Source of the DNA: FLUQ01 sp031551515
GTDB lineage: Bacteria > Desulfobacterota > Desulfovibrionia > Desulfovibrionales > Desulfovibrionaceae
NCBI GenBank assembly: GCA_031551515.1
Contig: JAVBNL010000018.1
Span: forward strand, 1-64,000
DNA length: 64,000 nucleotides
Reading direction: 5' to 3'
Shown: positions 51,380 to 58,432 of the stretch, one piece after another
How positions within the stretch are numbered: the first letter of the stretch is position 1
Layout of the letters: every line of letters begins with the position of its first letter
Program-made: the position numbers and the translations under genes
The notes under the pieces: generated by a model
Seen by the model: the letters and a program-made list of their open reading frames with translations, nothing else
The model's database searches: none
What the model was told of the DNA's origin: nothing

Positions 51380-52576
51380 ATGCCTCAAGCCTTTTACCGG
51401 CAGATGGCCGAACAGTTGGAAACCATAAAATCCGAAGGGCTGTACAAGGAAGAACGCGTCATAGTCTCCGCGCAGCAGGCCGCCATCGTGGTGGCCGACG
51501 GTTCGCGGGTCATCAACTTCTGCGCCAACAACTATCTCGGTCTGGCCAACCACCCGGAGCTTGTCGCCGCCGCCATGCAAGGCATGGAAAGCCACGGGTT
51601 CGGCGTTGCTTCCGTGCGGTTTATCTGCGGCACCCAGGACATTCACAAGGAGCTGGAACGGCAGCTTGCCGCCTTTCTCGGCACGGAGGACGCCATCCTG
51701 TACTCCTCCTGCTTTGACGCCAACGGAGGGCTGTTCGAGACGCTTATGGACGAGGAGGACGCCATAATTTCCGATGCGCTGAATCATGCGTCCATCATTG
51801 ACGGCATCCGCCTGAGCAAGGCGAAGCGCTACCGTTACGCCAACAACGACATGAATGAACTGAAGCTGCGGCTTGAAGAGGCAAGGGCGCGGGGCACCCG
51901 CCACATAATGATCGCGACGGACGGCGTTTTTTCCATGGACGGCGTCATCGCCGACCTCAAGGGCATTTGCGCCCTGGCGGACCAATATGATGCCCTGGTC
52001 ATGGTTGATGATTCGCATGCCGTGGGCTTCGTGGGGGCCACGGGGCGCGGCACGCACGAATACTGCGGCGTCATGGACCGGGTGGACATTATCACCGGAA
52101 CCCTGGGCAAGGCTCTGGGCGGTGCTTCAGGAGGCTATACGGCCGCTCGCGGGGAAATCGTCGGCTGGCTTCGCCAACGGTCGCGGCCGTATCTCTTTTC
52201 CAATTCTTTGGCCCCGGCCGTTGTCGCCGCATCCACCAAAGCTCTGGAAATGCTTCGCCAAAGCGATGGCCTGCGTGAACGGCTGTGGGAAAATACCCGT
52301 ATTTTCCGAGAAAAAATGGCTGCCGCCGGGTTTACTCTGGCCGGAGCGGACCACGCCATTATCCCGGTCATGCTGGGAGACGCCGAACTTGCCGGGAATT
52401 TTGCCGCCCGTCTGCAAAAGGAGGGCATTTACGTTACCGGATTTTCGTATCCGGTTGTTCCCAAAGGACAGGCGCGCATCCGCGCGCAGATGTCGGCGGG
52501 ACACACCGGGGAGCAGGTCGAACGCGCCGTTGCCGCGTTCATCCGCGTCGGGCGGGAACTGGGGGTCATTACATAA
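51380..52576 (+). CDS. kbl: 2-Amino-3-ketobutyrate CoA ligase (glycine C-acetyltransferase)
   Basis: A 398-residue PLP enzyme of the alpha-oxoamine synthase family that cleaves 2-amino-3-ketobutyrate with CoA to glycine and acetyl-CoA. The PLP lysine is K244 (GTLGKALGGASGG), the same number as in E. coli Kbl. FCANNYLGLANHPEL, SCFDANGGLFETL and DDSHAVGF match the family. The ATG at 51380 has CAGGAG upstream; the earlier in-frame start is rejected. No threonine dehydrogenase gene (tdh) follows, which is unusual. Its place 44 bases after dctM ties it to the CoA/TRAP operon. Confidence 0.92.
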   Translation: MPQAFYRQMAEQLETIKSEGLYKEERVIVSAQQAAIVVADGSRVINFCANNYLGLANHPELVAAAMQGMESHGFGVASVRFICGTQDIHKELERQLAAFLGTEDAILYSSCFDANGGLFETLMDEEDAIISDALNHASIIDGIRLSKAKRYRYANNDMNELKLRLEEARARGTRHIMIATDGVFSMDGVIADLKGICALADQYDALVMVDDSHAVGFVGATGRGTHEYCGVMDRVDIITGTLGKALGGASGGYTAARGEIVGWLRQRSRPYLFSNSLAPAVVAASTKALEMLRQSDGLRERLWENTRIFREKMAAAGFTLAGADHAIIPVMLGDAELAGNFAARLQKEGIYVTGFSYPVVPKGQARIRAQMSAGHTGEQVERAVAAFIRVGRELGVIT

Positions 52577-52641
52577 TCCACCGCGGCAAGGAGTTTCAAT
52601 GGAGTAGGCGGGTTCGGCCCCTCTTGTATACGCCATGCGGG

Positions 52642-54357
52642 TCAGCGCCAGGCAAAGACCATATGCTCCGCATACGCGGCCGTGAAAGCGGGGTCATTCG
52701 CCAATTCGAGGGTTCGTACGGTTTCGGCCCAGGCCAGGCTTTGTTCCCGCGTTTGCCGCCGGTCCAGAAAAAGCCGCGCCCCGGCCAGCGCGGTGTTGCC
52801 CGGCGCGCGGACTTTGGCGGCGAAGCCGGGCGGAATGAAACCGAGGTCTTCCAGCGCGTCCGCCGGCACGTGCGTGCCTAAAGCGCCCGCGAAATACAGG
52901 GCCGTCAGTTTCGAAGGGGCAAGGCCCGCTTCGGCCAGCAGCCTTGATACGGCCAGGCTGAAGGCCGCTTTGACTTTCAGGATTTCTTCCACGTCGGAAG
53001 CGGCCAGGTACATGCGGCCGGGCAGGCGCAGGCGGGCTTCGCCCGCGTCTTTGCGTTCCGCCGTGCCGATGCGGTCAGCCAGGCGGCCGTTGGCAGCGTT
53101 TCCGGCAAAAAAACCTTCCGGCGTCAGCAGCCCCGACTTGCGCAGGGCCTGCAGCAGCGACAAATACCCGGCTGCCGTAATGCCGCCGGGCGCGGTGTCG
53201 CCCAGCACGCGCGGCTGCAGGCCCAGGGGCGTGACGCTGTATGCCGTGACCGCGCCGAAGCGGGCCGCCGTGCCGAAAGTCAGGTTGATGCCTTCCAGGG
53301 CCGGGCCCAGGGGCACACTGGCGGCCAGCGTTTCTTCGGGCGAAAGCGCCAGCAGACACTCGCCGTTGGTGCCCATGTCGGCGAAAAGGAAGGGAAAGCG
53401 CGGCGCATCCTGTGCGGGATCAAAGAGCAGGGCCGCGTAGCCCGCGCTGATATCCCCGCCGATAAAGGGCGAAATTTGCGGCGGCACCCACAGGGGCGGC
53501 AGATTGGGCAGCGTTTCAGCGCGGCCGCCGGCATAGTCCAGGCGGTAGGGCGCACGGGCGAGACCCGCCGTGTCTTTGCCTAAAGTAATGGCGGTCATGG
53601 CCGGGTTGGCCGCCAGGCAGAGTTCCGTAACCGGCCCCAGCCCTTCGCAAATGCGGGCAAGCGCGTTTACGGTCAGGCCTTGCAGGGTTTGCGCGCCCGC
53701 GGATGTCGCGGCATAGGCCAGGCGCGACATTACGTCGCTGCCCGCGCCCATTTGGGGATTTATCATTACCCCGGCAGCGGAGGGGCTCTCTTCGCCCGCG
53801 TTCGCCGGGGAATTTTTTGCGCCGCCAGCGCTCGCGGCCAGCCAGTGCAGCGAAGTGGTGCCCAGGTCCACGGCCAGCTTCAGGCCAGCGAAAGAAGAGG
53901 TCGTTCCCTTTTCCGCCGCGCAAATGGATTGTGCCGAGCGGTCCGGGTCAGCGCGCCCCGTGCGGTCCGGGCGGGCAGTGTTTTCTTGATTCTCTTTTTC
54001 CCCGGCGTAGGGCGCGGGCGGCGGCAGCAGCACATGCATGCCCGGCGCCGGGGCATGGCGGCAGGACAGCCGCCAGCCGTCTTCAATGTCGTGGTGCGAG
54101 AGAACGTCATGCTCGATGGGCAGGGGCTCAGGCGTTTCGGAAAGAAACCGCACCCGGCAGCGGCCGCAGCGGCCCAGGCCGGAACACAGGGCGGGCGGCG
54201 AAACCAGGCCGGAAAGGTATATGACCTGGGCCAGGGTCGCGCCGGTCGCACTGGGCGGATCCGGCAAGGGAATGCGCTCGTCAACGAGCCCGGCAGCGCC
54301 AGTCGTGGCGCTCGCGCCGCTCGCGCCGCCTTGTCGGCGTATGGTCAGATACTGCAT
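52642..54357 (-). CDS. Ferredoxin-ASKHA (RACo/DUF4445-type) reductive activator
   Basis: A 571-residue protein. The N-terminal 100 residues form a [2Fe-2S] ferredoxin domain (C58, C64, C67, C99 in CSGLGRCGRC and LSC). The rest is an ASKHA ATPase-like region (KLAVDLGTTSLHWLA; FADMGTNGECLLAL; YFAGALGTHVP). Such proteins use ATP to reduce corrinoid proteins or enzymes from the Co(II) state. GGAG precedes the ATG at 54357. The frame is open to 55611, but that part only mirrors fliM. No corrinoid protein or methyltransferase is encoded nearby, so its partner is elsewhere. Confidence 0.88.
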   Translation of the reverse strand: MQYLTIRRQGGASGASATTGAAGLVDERIPLPDPPSATGATLAQVIYLSGLVSPPALCSGLGRCGRCRVRFLSETPEPLPIEHDVLSHHDIEDGWRLSCRHAPAPGMHVLLPPPAPYAGEKENQENTARPDRTGRADPDRSAQSICAAEKGTTSSFAGLKLAVDLGTTSLHWLAASAGGAKNSPANAGEESPSAAGVMINPQMGAGSDVMSRLAYAATSAGAQTLQGLTVNALARICEGLGPVTELCLAANPAMTAITLGKDTAGLARAPYRLDYAGGRAETLPNLPPLWVPPQISPFIGGDISAGYAALLFDPAQDAPRFPFLFADMGTNGECLLALSPEETLAASVPLGPALEGINLTFGTAARFGAVTAYSVTPLGLQPRVLGDTAPGGITAAGYLSLLQALRKSGLLTPEGFFAGNAANGRLADRIGTAERKDAGEARLRLPGRMYLAASDVEEILKVKAAFSLAVSRLLAEAGLAPSKLTALYFAGALGTHVPADALEDLGFIPPGFAAKVRAPGNTALAGARLFLDRRQTREQSLAWAETVRTLELANDPAFTAAYAEHMVFAWR

Positions 54358-54603
54358 GGCGTCTCCAGGCCGGACCATGCCAGAAAAGACGCGCCTGCGA
54401 AAGGGGCGGCCGGTGAGACTGACGCGGCCAGCGCGACCGGCGCACGGAAATTCGCCAAGCTCCGCACGGCGTGTTGGCCTCCTTTTTGCATCATTTCTAT
54501 TCACGCGATGGTATTGTAACGGCGCGGCCCCCCGCGATTGACCTGGCCGCCTGAACTGCCTATGGTACCAAGCAGAAAAGCGAATGAACGTGAAGGAAAG
54601 CGC

Positions 54604-55584
54604 ATGAACAAAATTTTGGCGCAGGACGAGGTGGATGCCCTGCTCAGAGGGCTCTCCGGCGGAGAAATCGATTCGAGCGCGGACGTGCCGGCCGACGATT
54701 CCGGCATCGTGCCCTTTGACCTTGCCAATCAGGACCGCATTATCCGCGGGCGCATGCCCGTTCTGGAAATAGTCAACGACCGTTTTTCGCGGCTGTGCAC
54801 CAGCGCGCTTTCGAACATCGTGCGCAAACGGGTGGAAGTGAACCCCATTTCCATCGACATGACGAAATTCGGCGATTTCATGCGTTCGCTTCCCGTGCCC
54901 ACCAGCATCAACATATTCAAGATGGACCCCTTGCGCGGCAACGCCATCATGGTTGTGGACGCGCGCCTGGTCTTCGCCCTGGTTGAAAGCTTTTTCGGCG
55001 GCCAGGGCAGCCACCCCAAGATCGAAGGGCGGGAATTCACCCGCATAGAACAGGCCATTGTGGACCGGGTGATCAAAATCGCCCTGGCCAACATGGAAGA
55101 TTCGTGGAAACCCGTGCACGACGTCAGCCTTGAGCTGGTGCGCTCGGAAATCAACCCCCAGTTCGCGGCCATCGTGCCGCCCAGCGACGTGGTGGTGGTC
55201 ATCACCTTTGAGGTGGAACTTGAAACCGCCATCGGTTCGCTGACCATCTGCCTGCCTTATGCGACCATTGAACCCATCCGTTCCAAGTTGCACGCCAGTT
55301 TTCAGACCGAACGCCTTGAAGTGGACCACGCCTGGGTGGCCCGGCTGAAAGAGCGGCTGCTGGAAACCCCCGTGGAGGTCAAGGTGCGCTTCGGCGATAC
55401 GAAAATCTCCAGTAACCAGTTGCTTGAACTGCAAATAGGCGACGTGATCCTGCTGGATACCGATACCGATGATCTTCTGGAAATCACCGTGGGCGGCATC
55501 AACAAGTTCTGGGGCATTTGCGGCACGGTGAAGGGCAACAAGGCCTTTCAGATCATCCGCGAAGAAGAGCCGAAAAGCGCCTGA
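54604..55584 (+). CDS. fliM: Flagellar motor switch protein FliM
   Basis: A 326-residue C-ring subunit that binds phospho-CheY and sets rotation direction. The N-terminal ILAQDEVDALLRGL is the CheY-binding peptide. The CheC-like middle domain includes INIFKMDPLRGNAIMVVD and ESFFGGQG, and the C-terminal SpoA domain starts near EVKVRFGDTKISSNQLL. The ATG at 54604 matches the family start and has GAAAGG upstream. It stands alone, away from other flagellar genes. Confidence 0.95.
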   Translation: MNKILAQDEVDALLRGLSGGEIDSSADVPADDSGIVPFDLANQDRIIRGRMPVLEIVNDRFSRLCTSALSNIVRKRVEVNPISIDMTKFGDFMRSLPVPTSINIFKMDPLRGNAIMVVDARLVFALVESFFGGQGSHPKIEGREFTRIEQAIVDRVIKIALANMEDSWKPVHDVSLELVRSEINPQFAAIVPPSDVVVVITFEVELETAIGSLTICLPYATIEPIRSKLHASFQTERLEVDHAWVARLKERLLETPVEVKVRFGDTKISSNQLLELQIGDVILLDTDTDDLLEITVGGINKFWGICGTVKGNKAFQIIREEEPKSA

Positions 55585-55684
55585 CGGGCCTTTGCCCCCG
55601 CCGCATATCAACGGCTAGGCAAACGCGTCGAAACAGCGTACAGTGCCCGGATAATACTTCATCTTGCCTTGCGACAGGAGCTGT

Positions 55685-56116
55685 ATGAAACAGGCACTCA
55701 GAGTTTTTACCGATTATATTTTGTCCCACGGTCTGAAATTTACCCCCCAGCGCCGGCTCATCGCCGACGTCTTCTTGAAACAGGAAGGCCATTTGAGCAC
55801 CGAAGAGCTGTATGACTTCGTGCGCAAGGCCGACCCGTCGGTGGGGCAGGCCACCGTGTACCGCACGCTGAAATTGTTTTGCGACTCGGGCCTGGCCAAA
55901 GAAATGCACTTCGGCGACGGCGTGGCCCGCTATGAAAAAACTTTCGGCGCGACCCACCACGACCACCTTATCTGCGTGGCCTGCGGCAAAAAACTGGAAG
56001 TTGTGGACGAGAAGATCGAGCGCCTGCAGGAAGAGTTGGCTGCCCGCAACGGGTTTTTGCTGACCTCGCACCACATGTACCTGTACGGCCTGTGCGGCAG
56101 CTGTCGTAAGAAATAG
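55685..56116 (+). CDS. Fur-family transcriptional regulator
   Basis: A 143-residue metalloregulator. The N-terminal winged helix (GLKFTPQRRLIADVFLKQEGHLSTEELYDFV, then ATVYRTLKLFCDSGLA) is followed by the dimer domain with ATHHDHLICVACGK and the C-terminal CGSC, giving the structural zinc site and a His-rich sensing site. The sequence does not decide between Fur, PerR and Zur; the THHDHLIC box favours Fur or PerR. CAGGAG lies 6 bases before the ATG. An intrinsic terminator follows. Confidence 0.9.
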   Translation: MKQALRVFTDYILSHGLKFTPQRRLIADVFLKQEGHLSTEELYDFVRKADPSVGQATVYRTLKLFCDSGLAKEMHFGDGVARYEKTFGATHHDHLICVACGKKLEVVDEKIERLQEELAARNGFLLTSHHMYLYGLCGSCRKK

Positions 56117-56135
56117 CCGCGGCTATGCACAATAT

Positions 56136-56174
56136 AAAGCCGAAGAAGCGCTGCCGCGTTTCTTCGGTTTTTTT
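56136..56174 (+). terminator. Intrinsic terminator after the Fur-family gene
   Basis: Stem GCCGAAGAA.../...TTCTTCGG with a GC-rich loop followed by seven T. It lies 20 bases past the stop codon, in the gap between convergent genes. Confidence 0.85.
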
Positions 56175-56184
56175 CATGGCGAGG

Positions 56185-56955
56185 TTACAGCGCCGCGTGG
56201 TCGGGCGTGCGGGCGATAACCGCCGCATCCACATTCGCCGCCCCGGCGGCCAGCAGGGTTTTGGCCGCCTCTTCCAACGTCGCGCCGGTGGTGGCCACAT
56301 CGTCGATCAGCAAAATCCGTTTGTCCCGCACGGCGGCATCTGCCGCAAAAATGCCCCGCACGTTGCTGTGCCTGTCGTTGTAATGCAAGCTGGTTTGCGG
56401 GGCCGTGTGCGCCGTGCGGCGCAGAAAATCCGGCGCCACCGGGGCGGCAAGCCGTAACGCCAGCGGCCGGGCCAGTTCCAACGACTGGTTGAAGCCGCGC
56501 TCGCGCAGGCGTTTGGGGTGCAAGGGCAGGGGAACCAGGGCGTCGTATGTGTCGCCTTCCAGGCCGGGGTGCGCGGCCAGCAGCGAACCCAGCAGCGGGC
56601 CGAGCGGCAGCTCGTGCTTGTGTTTGAAACGCAGCAACAGATCGCGGAGTAAGCCTGCATACGCGCCGTGCATAAAAAAACGCCCCCAGGGCCTGGTTGC
56701 GGCAAGGCATTTGCCGCACGGCGCGGGCGGCGCATCGGGCCAGGCGGAAACAGCCCCGCAACGGTCGCAGTAGCCGCCCGCGCGGCGCGCCAGGGCGAGG
56801 GCGCAGGCGGGGCACAGGTCTGATGCCGGGCCGTTTTTAGCGGCCCCGGCCGAAGGGCTTACGGGGGTGCCGCAGGCCGGGCCGCGTTTTTCCAGCAGCA
56901 GGGCGGCGATATGGCCCGCCAGGGGGCGGATGCGTCGAAAAAAGGCGCGCATCAT
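56185..56955 (-). CDS. comF: ComF family amidophosphoribosyltransferase-like protein
   Basis: A 256-residue protein with N-terminal zinc-binding cysteines (CPACALALARRAGGYCDRCG and PCGKC) and a C-terminal phosphoribosyltransferase fold whose PRPP loop reads ILLIDDVATTGATLEEA. Members include competence protein ComFC and GntX; the biochemical role is not settled. Its start overlaps the end of the flavoprotein gene by 4 bases, so they form one unit. Confidence 0.88.
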   Translation of the reverse strand: MMRAFFRRIRPLAGHIAALLLEKRGPACGTPVSPSAGAAKNGPASDLCPACALALARRAGGYCDRCGAVSAWPDAPPAPCGKCLAATRPWGRFFMHGAYAGLLRDLLLRFKHKHELPLGPLLGSLLAAHPGLEGDTYDALVPLPLHPKRLRERGFNQSLELARPLALRLAAPVAPDFLRRTAHTAPQTSLHYNDRHSNVRGIFAADAAVRDKRILLIDDVATTGATLEEAAKTLLAAGAANVDAAVIARTPDHAAL

Positions 56956-57572
56956 ATGCCGGTCAGGGCGCGGATATAGTCCGCAACGGCCGTTTGAGCC
57001 GCCGGGTCGGAGCGAAAGGCGCCGGACTCGTCCAGACCCCGTAGAGTCAGGGGGTCGCGCATGGTCAGGCCCAAAAGGCCCAGCCAGAGACGCAAGGTGA
57101 CGATGCTGCCCTCAAACAGCTTTTGTCCCACGGGCCGGGCGGCGATAAGAATGACCCCGGCCGTTCGTTCAGGCCCGGCTTCCTGCGGCCGCCCCGCCGC
57201 GCGCGCGGCCTCTCTGGCGGACCACAAGGGCTGGCTGCGGTCGATCAGAGCCTTGAACTGGGCGGGCAGGTGATAAAAATAGATGGGGGCCGCAAGAACC
57301 AGGGCGGGCTGGACCTGACGCTCCCGTGCCGTGGTCAGGGCGGCCAGCAGGGGGGCGCTGTTGTCGCGGGCCTGGCGGGGGCAGGTGGCGCCGGGGTTCC
57401 GCGCGCAGTGCCCGCACGAGATGCAAGGCAGCACGTCATAGTCGCGCAGGGCCATATTCTCGGACGCCCGGCCCGCATCGCACAGGGTTTGGGCCGCTGT
57501 TTCCACCGCGGCGTCGCAGTTGCCGCCCCGGCGGGGGCTGGCGGAAAGCAGCAGGGCCGCCGCGCCGTTCAT
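56952..57572 (-). CDS. Iron-sulfur flavoprotein / NAD(P)H-dependent FMN reductase
   Basis: A 206-residue flavodoxin-fold protein. LLSASPRRGGNCDAAVE binds the FMN phosphate. C50, C53, C56 and C64 (CISCGHCARNPGATC) form the compact [4Fe-4S] motif of archaeal and anaerobe iron-sulfur flavoproteins. APIYFYHLPAQFKALIDR is the family's second flavin region. It probably transfers electrons in oxygen or redox stress defence. It starts 1 base after the upstream hydrolase stop and overlaps comF. Confidence 0.85.
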   Translation of the reverse strand: MNGAAALLLSASPRRGGNCDAAVETAAQTLCDAGRASENMALRDYDVLPCISCGHCARNPGATCPRQARDNSAPLLAALTTARERQVQPALVLAAPIYFYHLPAQFKALIDRSQPLWSAREAARAAGRPQEAGPERTAGVILIAARPVGQKLFEGSIVTLRLWLGLLGLTMRDPLTLRGLDESGAFRSDPAAQTAVADYIRALTGI

Positions 57573-57573
57573 G

Positions 57574-58194
57574 CTACAACATGCCCACGAAGGGGTTGCT
57601 GCGTTTTTCGTCGCCGATGGAGGTCGCGGGGCCGTGACCGGGGTAAGCCACGGTTTCCGGCGGCAGGGTGAACAGCTTGTTCACGATGGAGTTGCCCAGC
57701 GTGGCGCTGTCGCCGCCGGGCAGGTCGCTGCGGCCCACGGAACGGTAAAAGAGCACGTCTCCGGCGAAAAGCGCCCCTGCTTGCGGAAAATAATAGGAAA
57801 GGCTGCCCGGCGTATGCCCCGGCGTCGCGAATACGGAACAGGGCAGGCCCATCAGCGTGATTTTGCCTTCGTCCAGCGGGTCATAGGCAAAGGGCGGCAC
57901 CGAAGGCATGACCAGCATGCCGAAGGCGTTTTTTTGCGGTTGCAGCAGGTATTCGTCTCTGGTGCAGGCATAGATGGGCGCGCCCGTTTCTTGGGCCAGC
58001 GCCGCGTTGCCCAGCACGTGGTCGTAGTGCATGTGGGTGGTCAGAATGCGCGTCAAGCGCAGCTTGTTCTTGTTCAGATACTGAATCACGGAAGAAGGAT
58101 CGCCGCCGATGTCGACGGCCACGGCTTCGTCGCCCTGCACCAGCAAATAAGCGTTGGTTTCCAGCGGGCCCAGAGGGAAAGAGTAAATCTGCAT
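57574..58194 (-). CDS. Metallo-beta-lactamase fold hydrolase (glyoxalase II-like)
   Basis: A 206-residue MBL-fold enzyme. The dinuclear metal motif is THMHYDH, with further ligands in ATPGHTPGSLSYYF, LFAGDVLF and YPGHGPATSIGDEK. This is the pattern of small GloB-like thioesterases. TTGGAG lies 7 bases before the ATG at 58194. It leads a three-gene minus-strand operon with the iron-sulfur flavoprotein and comF. Confidence 0.9.
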   Translation of the reverse strand: MQIYSFPLGPLETNAYLLVQGDEAVAVDIGGDPSSVIQYLNKNKLRLTRILTTHMHYDHVLGNAALAQETGAPIYACTRDEYLLQPQKNAFGMLVMPSVPPFAYDPLDEGKITLMGLPCSVFATPGHTPGSLSYYFPQAGALFAGDVLFYRSVGRSDLPGGDSATLGNSIVNKLFTLPPETVAYPGHGPATSIGDEKRSNPFVGML

Positions 58195-58270
58195 CGCGGT
58201 CTCCAATGTACGAAAAGATTCTCGCTGTGTACCGCGTTTGCCAAGGGGAGACAAGGCGCTTGGCAGTGGC

Positions 58271-58389
58271 CCGGTTTGCCGTGATACAGCGTCAGGCCGC
58301 ATTTTTTGCTCCGGTCATGTACCGAAAAAGTACATTCCCATCGCAAAAAACTTGTCTTCCTTGTCTGACGGCAAACCGGACCGCCGCCC
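58271..58389. repeat. Dispersed hairpin element, copy G
   Basis: Outer arms CCGGTTTGCCGT (58271-58282) and ACGGCAAACCGG (58378-58389), middle arms CGTCAG/CTGACG and inner arms TTTTTTGC/GCAAAAAA enclose GGTCATGTACCGAAAAAGTA. It is very close to copy D. It lies between divergent genes. Confidence 0.88.
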
Positions 58390-58432
58390 TTCACCTTTCC
58401 TTTGTGACGGCGTTGGGATACAGTGCCGCCTC

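Noticed and set aside
54358..55611. A 418-residue N-terminal extension of the ferredoxin-ASKHA gene
   Set aside because: The added part is antisense to fliM and resembles no protein. The ferredoxin domain begins at the ATG at 54357, which has a good ribosome binding site.
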